From positions 1 to 41,147 of IMG/VR virus record IMGVR_UViG_3300033149_001335: a DNA stretch of 41,147 bases; one strand, 5' to 3'. Positions 32,155-41,147 of the stretch are shown here, in pieces. This DNA comes from a virus. The notes below the pieces were generated by a model. That model saw nothing but the letters and a program-made list of their open reading frames with translations. It did not search any database and was not told the origin of the DNA. Positions within the stretch are counted from its first letter, which is position 1; the number at the start of each line of letters is the position of its first letter. The position numbers and the translations under genes were made by a program.

Positions 32155-35100
32155 ATGACTGAATTAGGACCACTTAAGCTTACGCTTGTAGGTCATACCA
32201 AAAGATTCAATTCTAGTATTAGGACTGCAACTACTAATCTAGTTAAGTTCAGAGATACTCTTAAACCAATATCTGGAGCTCTGAAGAGTTTAGCTGGTGT
32301 AACAAAACCTGCAGCACGTTCTATGATGAATCTCACAAATACTACTAAACAAATGGCTATTACAAGTGGTAGAGGTATAGCTGCTATGAAAGCTTTAGCT
32401 GCGTCAATGGAGAGACAAAGAGCTGCAGCACAAAAAGCTATTGGTCCTACGGTACAAGTTGGAATTGCATGGAAACAAGCGGGTGCTGCTGGTCTTAAGG
32501 GTGCTTTAACTTTTAGACAGGCAACTGAGCAATCATTTGCTGGTACAATAAAATCTATGCTTAAGTTTAGAGCGATGATGGCTAAGATAATACATTATAT
32601 TACTTTCTCAATTGGTGTACAAATGGTAATGATGTTCAGACGTGGTTTTGAACAGTTAATAGATATATTCTCTGACTTTGAAAGAGCCGCAGTTAATGCG
32701 ACCACGATCAGCGGATATTTGTCTTCTTCGTTTGAAAGAGTTAAGAAGCATATAATGGATGTTTCTCGTACATTAGGAAGAGAAACAGTATACAGTGCAA
32801 CTCAAGTAGCTGATTCATTCTATTCAATTGCCTCAGCGGGTTATGATGTATCTAAAATGATGGCTAACGACTTATTACCTATGTTAGATTATGCAGCAGC
32901 TACACAATCTGATTTAACAGAAGCAACAACTGCTGTATTAGTAACCCTTAAACAATTTAATATGGAGATGTCAGAAACTGGTCATATAGTAGATGTATTC
33001 ACTACTGCTATCACAAATTCATTCATGACTATGGAGAAGATGAAAGAATCTATGAAATATGCTGGTCCTATAGCTGGTGTTCTTGGACAATCATTTGAAT
33101 CAATAACAGCAGCTACTTCAATACTAGTTGATAGGGGATTAGAAGCTGGTCAGTCTGGTCAGCGTCTTAATATGGTAATGGTTAAACTTCTTAAACCTAC
33201 AGAGAAAGGTAGAAAGTCATTAGAAGCGATGGGTTATGATATGGAGGATTTAACTCCATTAGGTAATTCATTAATAGATGTGTTATATAGATTACAAGCT
33301 GGTGGTGCTGGTGCAACTCAAATGGCTGAGATATTTAGAGCAAGAACAGCTGGTGCGGCAGCAGTATTAGTAGAAGAAGCACAAGCAATAGCTAGAATGA
33401 CGACTAGATTAGAGATGGCAGAAGGAGTTACTAAAGCAGTAGCTGATGCACAGGAAAATACATTATGGGGAGCTCTAACCAAAACAGCTAATAGAATGAC
33501 AGAAGTAGCTACTAGAGTAGGAGAAGATTTAGCTCCTATTCTTATCTATATGACTGAAATAATACAGAAGAGTTTAGCTCCTATTCTTGAAGGTCTTGGT
33601 GGTATCTTTAAATTCATATCTAAAAATGCTTTATTCTTTAAGAGTGTATTAGCTTTATTAACTACTGTTTTAACATTTCATATAGTAAGGTTAAAATTAC
33701 TTATACCTCTCACCATTGCCTTGAAGAATGCTCAAATACTTGTAACTCTTGGTATCTATAAGAGAATGATTATAGAGAAAGCGTCTATTGCGGTAGATTT
33801 TATGAAGATAGCAGTTACCAAAGGTCTTACTGCTGCAACTATAGCGTATGATATGACTCTAAAGCAACTTGCTATTACTATGTTGGCAAGTCCAATTACT
33901 TGGTTTGCTATTGCTATTGGATTAGCTGCGTTTGCCATTTCTGGGATGGTGAGTGAAGCTACAAAGTTAACTGAAGTTGAAATCAAAGCTCGTAAAGAGA
34001 TGAATAGTTTTCAAAAATCTATATTGGATATTGATATAACTCCATTAGAAGAAACAACTGAACAAGTAGAAGATATGGAAGATGCGTGGGCAAGGCATAA
34101 TAAAAGTATAAAGAGAGCGGAAGTGGCAGCACAAGTAGTTATGAAAATGAAACAAGCTGGGGATGAATATAAAGATGAGTTAGATAAGATAGCTCAAGCT
34201 GCAGGATTTGCTAATGCTGAAAGCGTATCTTGGGGAAAGAGTACTCTTGAGATGTATCCAGCATTAATAGATGGTATAGGTGAATTTGCTATGTCTGAAA
34301 TGTCAGTAACAAAAGGAATCTTGACTAGAGTAACAGCTCAGATTCATTTGAATGAAGCTCTTGGTAAATATGAGATTGCATTGTATCTATTAGATAAAGC
34401 TAATAAACAACTAGTTAAAGCTCAAGAAGATTTTAATAGTGGTACTGGAGATACTTTAGATTTATATGCGAAACTAACAAAGGCGGAAGAGAAATATGCT
34501 GATGCTCAAAGTGAATTAATTAAGTATACTGGTAAGTTACTATCTGCTATTAGAGAACTTCCTGGATATATGGAAGATTTTATACAAGTATTAGAGAATG
34601 CATACGATGCTAAATCTGGGTATATAACCAAAACTGAACATCTAATTAGATTGGAACGGAGTGAAGTAGATGCATTAGATGATTTAACTGATGCACAATT
34701 AAGATATGGTTCTGCATCTAAAGAGGCTATTAGAGCTGAAGATAAGTTACGAGATGCCGTGCAAGCGAAAATAGATGTAGAGATGGAATCTATTGAACTT
34801 GACAAACAATATGAACAAGGAATAGATTTAGTACAAAAAGCTATAGATGGACAAGCTGTATCATTAAGTGATGTTGAAGAATCTATGGTAACATTAAATG
34901 ATGCTGAACAAGCACTTCTCTCACATTCTATGGCTATTATAAGTATGAGAGAAAGTCTAACTGAGGCAATGACTCAGGAAGCTATATGGAGTGCTAAAGT
35001 AGCTGCATTAGATGGAGTAAGAGAAGATGCTACAAAGTATCTAGATGAAAGATTACTTAAGCTATATGAAACCCAAGATAAGATATTTGACATAGAATAT

Positions 35101-38100
35101 AAACTATATAAGTTAAGACAAGATGAAGATGACCAATTAGAAGGAATGTTTAGTTCGTTAGCTGAACAAGGTCTAATTAATGATGATATTATTAATCAAT
35201 ACAAAGAACTCATGATGGCTGAAGGTGAGGTAGTTAAGCTAAATCATGAGTTTGCGAAAGTAATGGGAGATTTAACTCCAGAACAAACAGCATGGGTAGA
35301 ACAGTTAATGAATGCTGAGAAAGGTAGTGATGAATACAATGAAGCTTTACAGAATCTACAGAATAGTGGAGTATCTGGTTTAGACACTATCATATCTATG
35401 GATGATGCACAAGATCACTTAGCATCTACTATAGCGTCATTGTCTGGCGAAATGATACCATTAATAGAAAGTCTAATAGAAGTTGGGGCTGTATCATCCG
35501 AAACAGCTAAGATGTTCTATGACTTTATAGATAATATGTACGAACTTGCATCTGGTGAAACTAAACTTGCTACTACTTCAGAAGATGTAGCAGATAGCTT
35601 TGAAGGAGTAATGGATGTTATAGCTCAATTAGCTATGTCACTTATAGATGGTGAAGACGGAGCAGAAAAACTATCTGATGTGTTTGATGAATTACTAGAC
35701 TTGTTAGGATTAAGTGAAATGGGTTATGATGAACTTAATGATATTCTAGGAACTGCATATGGCTCTACAGAAGAATTCTCTGATGAGGAGTTGATATTAG
35801 CTGCAGCATTAAAGAAAGTGGCTAGTGATTTAGGTATCTATCAAAGTGGTATGAGTGGTGCTAGTATTGCAACTAGATTGAATCTAGTAGCTACTCAAGA
35901 TTTGGATACTGCTATTAGTACTCTAATGAGCAAAGTTGGTGATGCAGTGGGTAATCTATCTACGTATAAAGATGCTATGAATGAGTTAGCTGTAGCTACT
36001 CAAAATGCTCTTGCATATCTACATGGTGGTACAGTTGTTATAGATGGAATAGAGACAGAAGTATTGGGTTTAACTGGAGCTGCAGAAGCACTTGGTCAGT
36101 ATCTAGGTGAAACTACATTTGATTTTAATGTAAATGGAGTAGGTTTAGAGGATTTAGCACCAACAACAGGTGATGTTACTAATTACTGGGGTACTGTTGT
36201 ACAAATCACTAAAGATGCTACAATTGATATAGGGAATGAAGGAGATACTGCTGGAGATGATTGGCTTACCAGTTTCAAGAATAGAATGGGAGAATTAGAA
36301 GGATGGATTAAAGATCATATAGTAAATCCAATTAAATCTTTAGTTGGTGGTCTTTTTAGTTCAATACAAAGTGGTTTGAGTAATATAGGAGCAGGTAGAC
36401 TACCTTGGCAGAACGAAGCTACAGGTACTATTGTTAAGGCTCAAGCTGGTGCTCTTCTTAAGGGACCTCAAATGGTTCTTGCTGGAGAAGCTGGTGATGA
36501 AGCGATAGTACCTCTAGAGGGTAAAAATAGAAAGTATGGACAAACTATCCTTCAAGAAATAATACCTAAATATTTCCCAGAATTAGCTATGCAAAGAGGG
36601 GGTATTATAGGTTCATTAAAAGATATTATATTACCAACAGAATTAGATAACACACAAGATTTAGAATTATCTATTAGAGAAAACCTAATTAAATCAGAAT
36701 TTCCAGAATTAGATACACAAATAATTCCAATAAAACAAAGGTTAGAGGAAGAAAATATACCAGATATAGAATCTTTAATACAAACTATTAGACAGAAAAT
36801 TGTTTATGAAGAGATAAAGAGTCCAGAAGAAGTATTACAGTTAATAAGACAAAGATTAGAACAAGTGGATATACCAGGTATTCCAGATAGGAAACAAGTT
36901 ATTAGTCAAACATTAGAAGAAACAAATATACCTATACCCGAAGATAAAATACAAAGTATAACTCAAATTCTAGATGAGGTGGAAATACCAGATATACCAG
37001 ATAAAACTCAATATATAGAACAATTACTTTCTAGTTTTGAGCCTATAAAGATTCCAGATATGACGAGCAAGATACAATATATTACTGATGAGTTACCAGA
37101 ATATCAAAAGGGTGCTTATATAACAAAAGGACCTCAACAAGCTATCATAGGCGAAAATGGTGCAGAAGCAGTAATTCCATTAGAGGGTAAGAACAAAAAA
37201 TATGGTGAATCAATTCTTCAACAAATTTTACCAAAATACTTTGGTGGTGTGGGAATGCAAACTGGAGGTATTGTTGGTGGTGGAACTGGTGAATTACCTA
37301 CAACTGGATTTAGTGAAATCTTAAAGTTATTCGCTGAAACAACTAAACAGCAATTAGATAAATTAATATCCGAGTTCACATTTGACCAAGAAGATTTGGA
37401 GATAGATGCTGATGAGTTTAATGAAAGAGTTAAAGATGGAAGTCTATCATTCAAAGCTATTATGCTTAATATCGGTCAGTATATGCATTCTGTGTTTAAT
37501 AAATTATTTGCAACGTTTAATGATATTAATAACCAATTTAAACAATTCATTAGTGATTTGAGTAAATCTACAAGCACATTATCTACTACTCTTTCAACTT
37601 TTAATACTAATATGTTGTCATTAATTAGTAAGATAAGTAGTATAACCACATCTGGTGGAGCAACAACTCCTGGTGGTGGGAACAATGGGGGAGGAGGAGG
37701 TAGTAATGATGGTAGTGTGGAAAAGGAAACAGTAGCATCACATAGAATAGAAGAGAAGGGTGGTAAGTATTATGGATATGCTACTTCTACTTCTGGTAAA
37801 GAGAAAGGATTTGGTTCTAATCAAACACGCAGTATTGTAGAAAGCTATTTGACTAGTAATTGGCCTATAGGTAAAGAGATAGGTTGGGCGAAGGGTGGAA
37901 TTGCTAACAAACCAACTTTTGGTATGTTTGGTGAGGCTGGAGCAGAAGCTCTAATTCCATTGGAAGGAGCTAATAAGAAACTTGGCAAGAGGATATTAGA
38001 ATCTATAATACCAGAATATTATCCTGAAATGATGCAACAAACTGGTGGTACATTTGGTGGTGATTCATATAATAGAAATACTACATATGGTGATACAACT

Positions 38101-38211
38101 TCATATAATGAAGATTGGAATATAACAGGCCCTGTGAACATTACTACACAATCACCAGAGAATATGATGGAACAGTTGAAATATAAGTTCCGTTCAGCTG
38201 GAGGGAAATAG
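32155..38211 (+). CDS. Tail tape measure protein
   Basis: This 2018-residue protein sets tail length; at roughly 0.15 nm per residue it predicts a tail near 300 nm. The TP901-type core (about residues 195-440) includes MDVSRTLGRETVYSATQVAD, SIASAGYDVSKMM, AGPIAGVLGQSFESITAATS and GGAGATQMAEIFRARTAGAA. Hydrophobic segments follow at about 494-538 and 572-597, and long coiled coils at about 640-1000. Near the C-terminus a G-E-x-G-x-E-A-x-x-P-L-E-G-x-N module occurs three times (about 1428-1480, 1650-1700, 1912-1965). The first two copies are separated by 18-22-residue repeats built on I-x-Q-x-L-E-E-x-x-I-P-D. No peptidase motif is evident. The ATG is preceded by AAGGAT. Confidence 0.92.
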   Translation: MTELGPLKLTLVGHTKRFNSSIRTATTNLVKFRDTLKPISGALKSLAGVTKPAARSMMNLTNTTKQMAITSGRGIAAMKALAASMERQRAAAQKAIGPTVQVGIAWKQAGAAGLKGALTFRQATEQSFAGTIKSMLKFRAMMAKIIHYITFSIGVQMVMMFRRGFEQLIDIFSDFERAAVNATTISGYLSSSFERVKKHIMDVSRTLGRETVYSATQVADSFYSIASAGYDVSKMMANDLLPMLDYAAATQSDLTEATTAVLVTLKQFNMEMSETGHIVDVFTTAITNSFMTMEKMKESMKYAGPIAGVLGQSFESITAATSILVDRGLEAGQSGQRLNMVMVKLLKPTEKGRKSLEAMGYDMEDLTPLGNSLIDVLYRLQAGGAGATQMAEIFRARTAGAAAVLVEEAQAIARMTTRLEMAEGVTKAVADAQENTLWGALTKTANRMTEVATRVGEDLAPILIYMTEIIQKSLAPILEGLGGIFKFISKNALFFKSVLALLTTVLTFHIVRLKLLIPLTIALKNAQILVTLGIYKRMIIEKASIAVDFMKIAVTKGLTAATIAYDMTLKQLAITMLASPITWFAIAIGLAAFAISGMVSEATKLTEVEIKARKEMNSFQKSILDIDITPLEETTEQVEDMEDAWARHNKSIKRAEVAAQVVMKMKQAGDEYKDELDKIAQAAGFANAESVSWGKSTLEMYPALIDGIGEFAMSEMSVTKGILTRVTAQIHLNEALGKYEIALYLLDKANKQLVKAQEDFNSGTGDTLDLYAKLTKAEEKYADAQSELIKYTGKLLSAIRELPGYMEDFIQVLENAYDAKSGYITKTEHLIRLERSEVDALDDLTDAQLRYGSASKEAIRAEDKLRDAVQAKIDVEMESIELDKQYEQGIDLVQKAIDGQAVSLSDVEESMVTLNDAEQALLSHSMAIISMRESLTEAMTQEAIWSAKVAALDGVREDATKYLDERLLKLYETQDKIFDIEYKLYKLRQDEDDQLEGMFSSLAEQGLINDDIINQYKELMMAEGEVVKLNHEFAKVMGDLTPEQTAWVEQLMNAEKGSDEYNEALQNLQNSGVSGLDTIISMDDAQDHLASTIASLSGEMIPLIESLIEVGAVSSETAKMFYDFIDNMYELASGETKLATTSEDVADSFEGVMDVIAQLAMSLIDGEDGAEKLSDVFDELLDLLGLSEMGYDELNDILGTAYGSTEEFSDEELILAAALKKVASDLGIYQSGMSGASIATRLNLVATQDLDTAISTLMSKVGDAVGNLSTYKDAMNELAVATQNALAYLHGGTVVIDGIETEVLGLTGAAEALGQYLGETTFDFNVNGVGLEDLAPTTGDVTNYWGTVVQITKDATIDIGNEGDTAGDDWLTSFKNRMGELEGWIKDHIVNPIKSLVGGLFSSIQSGLSNIGAGRLPWQNEATGTIVKAQAGALLKGPQMVLAGEAGDEAIVPLEGKNRKYGQTILQEIIPKYFPELAMQRGGIIGSLKDIILPTELDNTQDLELSIRENLIKSEFPELDTQIIPIKQRLEEENIPDIESLIQTIRQKIVYEEIKSPEEVLQLIRQRLEQVDIPGIPDRKQVISQTLEETNIPIPEDKIQSITQILDEVEIPDIPDKTQYIEQLLSSFEPIKIPDMTSKIQYITDELPEYQKGAYITKGPQQAIIGENGAEAVIPLEGKNKKYGESILQQILPKYFGGVGMQTGGIVGGGTGELPTTGFSEILKLFAETTKQQLDKLISEFTFDQEDLEIDADEFNERVKDGSLSFKAIMLNIGQYMHSVFNKLFATFNDINNQFKQFISDLSKSTSTLSTTLSTFNTNMLSLISKISSITTSGGATTPGGGNNGGGGGSNDGSVEKETVASHRIEEKGGKYYGYATSTSGKEKGFGSNQTRSIVESYLTSNWPIGKEIGWAKGGIANKPTFGMFGEAGAEALIPLEGANKKLGKRILESIIPEYYPEMMQQTGGTFGGDSYNRNTTYGDTTSYNEDWNITGPVNITTQSPENMMEQLKYKFRSAGGK

Positions 38212-38213
38212 TA

Positions 38214-41147
38214 ATGGATTACGATATTTTTTTCAAAAGTAGTAGTGCATATTCTACTCATTATACTAAGGGAGATAATGTACAACTAATCTCAATTCAA
38301 AATTCTGATGATTCATATTTTCAAGATGGTATGATATCACTATATAATGTCCAATCATCACAAACTATTGGGGATGAGTGTATGATATTTATAGATGACA
38401 CATTGCAATTTAATGGGTATGTATCTCGAAAGCAGCAAACAATAGATAAAGGAGTTAATTTATCTATCTATCAGTTAGTTGGTAAAACATATGACTTGTG
38501 GAGATACCATACAAACAGTGATACTGAGTATTCTGGATATACTTCATATATAGCATCATCATTAGTCCATGATTTCTGTCATGGTATATCTGGAACTAAT
38601 ATAGATGTGACTACAGGTATTGAGCTTTTAGATATGTTAGATTTATCCAATATGACAATTGGAGATGCAATTGTGCAACTTATTGGATATGATGGGTTTA
38701 GATTCTATATTAATAATGATAGTGAGTTAATTTATTATGAACCTGGGGTGGATACATATGCATTCACGATTGAAGAAGCTGATATTCTAGAAATGACACC
38801 AATTGAGGAGGCAGATGAAGATTTAGTGAATGATGTCCTAGTTATTGGTGGTTCTGGATATTCCGAGCAGACTAATGTTAGTGAAACTCATCCAAGTTAT
38901 ACATGCTTCCCAAGTGGTGTTCTTGTGGCACAGCAATTTATAGCTAAAGATAATATTCTTTCTTCTATTAAACCATATCTAAATAGGACATTAGACCCAA
39001 ATCAACCAACTACACTTAACTTCGAGGTTTGGGAGAATACGGAGAAGATTGTATTTGATGATGATTTTGATAACTATAATTATCTAAATTCTGGTGCTTC
39101 TTCTCATTATAATATGGAAGTCGAAGATAGTAAATTACAATTATCCCCATCGGTATCTTATACAGAAAGTGGACTATATGGTAATACTAAATGGAATGCA
39201 AATTATTATGTATGTGGATTATTCAGACCTACTCAGGTAATGACTCCAACAATGGCAAGGTTGTATAGTTATATTCTGATTGATGGTGGGAATGCTCCAC
39301 AGAATTTTATTATAGAAATACAAGCAACTGGTAGTACAGGAGTTCCAGATGGAGTATCTATAGTTACAAGTGATGCTATAAAATATTGGTATAATGATAG
39401 TAAATTTCATGGTGATGATACTTGGTATACATTTTCATCGTCCCCTACATTACAAGCAAACAAGACTTATGCATTGGTCAAATACGGTGGCTACGATGGA
39501 GGAAATGTTGAATATACACGTGTGTCACTAGGATCGGATGCTGGTGTAACTGCCACAGTTAAGAAGGTAGGTTGTAGTTTAGATAATTCAACTTGGTCTA
39601 TGTATTCATATTCTTCAAATTATTGGATTAATGGTGTTACACGTTGTATTTCTGGTTGTGTAGAATCATTGTGTTATTCTGGTGCTAAGGATTATGATTG
39701 TCAATATATGAAGATTACCTTATCTGGAGCGGTATCATCAAGTAGAATATATCTATCAGGTAGTAATGATAGTGGTCAGACATGGATAACATTAACTGAT
39801 GGAGTGTGGGGCAATTTTGGGAGTCAAGATTCTGCTGTTAAGGTAAAATATATATTTTCATCCAATGGTACATATACTCCAAAGATAGGTTCTGCAGAAT
39901 TGGTGATAACTGATGATACTGGAGCAATTGATGGAGAGTTATTTGAAGATACATTTTCGGATTCCACTTATCTATCTTCTCAAACATCTAATTATATGAC
40001 TATTGATGATGAGGTGCATACAGGAAAATTAGTTTTGAGTGGTTCTAATGGATATTCAACATGGGCATATGCTGTGGATGCGAGTGAATCAGATTTTTCA
40101 CAAGGAGTTAGTAATATAGAAAATCTAATACAAGAAAGTGGATATGCTTATAAGAATAATGATCATCAAGGTGATATTGGATATGTGTATTTTTCAATAA
40201 CAGGACAAGTCGGTGATGGTGGTAGTTTATATCCACGAGTAAGTAAATTTAAGACATATACATATACACAAAATCTTGAGCATAATTACAGGACAGAGAT
40301 ACAAGAAATTGCTTTATCGGGTACATGGACACCTAATGGGTGGGAGGTTGTAAATACAGATGCTATTAGGATATCGAAAGTTGGGTATGGATATAGAACA
40401 GTTGAGGGAGATTTAGCAAAATCTGGATATGTGTATAGTGGTGTGAAAAGAATAAGACTTGAGGTGTTATGGGTTGAATCACAAAACACTTGGTATTGGT
40501 GTAAATTCTTAACTCATCCTATATATAATAATAATGGATATATTAAATCTGTAGATGATAAATTAGCAGCTAATGTCGATATGACATCATTATTAGTGGA
40601 ACCTGAAGGAGTTACTAATTCTGGTTATATAAAGTATTCTGGTTCACTAGATAGTGGCTCAAACTGGACTAGTCTAACTCCAAATATATCTACTTTAATG
40701 GATGTGAGTGGTAAACATGCTGTTCTTTGGTATAATTTTTCACCTAGTGGTTCTTGGCCCTCTTATCCATCATCTAACACTTTATTACCAGCCACACCAA
40801 TGATAGATTCTATAAAGTTAACTGCTTCTATATCTCAGGGAGGAGGAATACCTAAATCTGGAACTAAGATTGAGTGGTCAGATGATATCACATTTATTGC
40901 TGGAGATGTCCCATATCCACCAGAATATACTAGTTGGCAGACTTACACAACTCCAAAGTTGAGTGGATTAACTATTGGTGATAAATATTGGTTAGTGTTT
41001 AATCATACATCTGGAAGTAGTAAGTACTGGGATTATTATCTAGATACAGAATCTACATATGATGGGAAGTTAGCATATTCATGGAAGGATGGAGTAAGTT
41101 GGAGTTCAAACTCTACAGACCCTACCGATGTCCCAGCTGGTAATATG
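38214..41147 (+). CDS. Tail hub/baseplate-like protein, partial at right edge
   Basis: The frame runs 978 codons to the window edge without a stop. GGAGG (38200-38204) precedes ATG 38214. Residues 1 to about 260 fit a tail hub (gp27/gpD-like) N-terminus: short beta domains with DECMIFIDDTLQFNGYVSRK, LSIYQLVGKTYDLW, then NMTIGDAIVQLIGYDGFRFYI and LVNDVLVIGGSGY. This part would sit at the tail tip after the tape measure gene. The remainder is a chain of Gly/Ser/Tyr-rich beta domains (for example SGSNDSGQTWITLTDGVW and SGSLDSGSNWTSLTP) resembling carbohydrate-binding or fibre domains, so hub and adhesin are apparently fused. The missing C-terminus may hold more domains. Confidence 0.7.
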   Translation, partial: MDYDIFFKSSSAYSTHYTKGDNVQLISIQNSDDSYFQDGMISLYNVQSSQTIGDECMIFIDDTLQFNGYVSRKQQTIDKGVNLSIYQLVGKTYDLWRYHTNSDTEYSGYTSYIASSLVHDFCHGISGTNIDVTTGIELLDMLDLSNMTIGDAIVQLIGYDGFRFYINNDSELIYYEPGVDTYAFTIEEADILEMTPIEEADEDLVNDVLVIGGSGYSEQTNVSETHPSYTCFPSGVLVAQQFIAKDNILSSIKPYLNRTLDPNQPTTLNFEVWENTEKIVFDDDFDNYNYLNSGASSHYNMEVEDSKLQLSPSVSYTESGLYGNTKWNANYYVCGLFRPTQVMTPTMARLYSYILIDGGNAPQNFIIEIQATGSTGVPDGVSIVTSDAIKYWYNDSKFHGDDTWYTFSSSPTLQANKTYALVKYGGYDGGNVEYTRVSLGSDAGVTATVKKVGCSLDNSTWSMYSYSSNYWINGVTRCISGCVESLCYSGAKDYDCQYMKITLSGAVSSSRIYLSGSNDSGQTWITLTDGVWGNFGSQDSAVKVKYIFSSNGTYTPKIGSAELVITDDTGAIDGELFEDTFSDSTYLSSQTSNYMTIDDEVHTGKLVLSGSNGYSTWAYAVDASESDFSQGVSNIENLIQESGYAYKNNDHQGDIGYVYFSITGQVGDGGSLYPRVSKFKTYTYTQNLEHNYRTEIQEIALSGTWTPNGWEVVNTDAIRISKVGYGYRTVEGDLAKSGYVYSGVKRIRLEVLWVESQNTWYWCKFLTHPIYNNNGYIKSVDDKLAANVDMTSLLVEPEGVTNSGYIKYSGSLDSGSNWTSLTPNISTLMDVSGKHAVLWYNFSPSGSWPSYPSSNTLLPATPMIDSIKLTASISQGGGIPKSGTKIEWSDDITFIAGDVPYPPEYTSWQTYTTPKLSGLTIGDKYWLVFNHTSGSSKYWDYYLDTESTYDGKLAYSWKDGVSWSSNSTDPTDVPAGNM

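Noticed and set aside
1-41147. CRISPR arrays, tRNA or rRNA genes, insertion sequences
   Set aside because: No regularly spaced identical repeats, cloverleaf-like segments, rRNA stretches or transposase motifs were seen; the intein is the only recognised mobile element, apart from possible selfish behaviour of the HNH gene.

Overview
The window is a left-to-right block of one head-tailed (Caudoviricetes-type) virus genome. All convincing genes lie on the + strand, often with ATGA or TAATG start/stop overlaps, and the DNA is AT-rich (about one third G+C by eye). The host is most likely an archaeon. An Alba-family chromatin gene sits between terminase and portal, and the giant surface protein is an archaeal-style mosaic of Ig/FN3 modules, beta-propellers and calcium-binding repeats with very many N-x-S/T sequons. 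Neither point is absolute proof and no host lineage can be fixed. A 2018-residue tape measure protein and the absence of a sheath gene fit a long-tailed siphovirus.

Layout. 1-964 has no convincing gene and is dense in short repeats and inverted repeats. 965-6301 is the packaging module: putative small terminase, two small membrane proteins, large terminase, Alba, and a portal interrupted by an intein. 6303-9431 holds two prohead-protease-like genes (one alone, one fused to a scaffold-like tail) with small accessory genes between them. 9472-12406 is the capsid region: two decoration-like paralogs, the major capsid protein, a terminator hairpin, and two paralogous small proteins. 12406-14332 is the neck: adaptor, HNH protein, head closure, HK97-gp10-like protein and tail terminator. 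14401-16072 holds two tail-tube paralogs and a tail-assembly chaperone pair with a probable programmed frameshift. 16117-31820 is a large fibre/adhesin region (2148- and 2795-residue proteins plus small ones), placed unusually between the chaperones and the tape measure gene. 31822-41147 holds a small beta protein, the tape measure gene, and a tail-hub-like gene that runs off the right edge.

How the genes work together. TerS/TerL and the portal would package DNA into a procapsid built from the HK97-fold capsid protein on the scaffold part of the protease fusion. Decoration and neck proteins then complete the head. The tube proteins polymerise around the tape measure protein with help from the chaperones, and hub and fibre proteins recognise the host.

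Main points of interest: the virus-encoded Alba; a portal intein lacking the usual N-terminal nucleophile but carrying class-3-like residues; the duplicated protease; a GGGGGC frameshift site with +1/-2 geometry; a membrane-anchored giant protein with sharp internal base-composition shifts; several gene starts where a Shine-Dalgarno is followed by AUA or AUU rather than AUG; and repeated tandem duplication of structural genes. No rRNA, tRNA, CRISPR array, integrase, polymerase or lysis enzyme was recognised.
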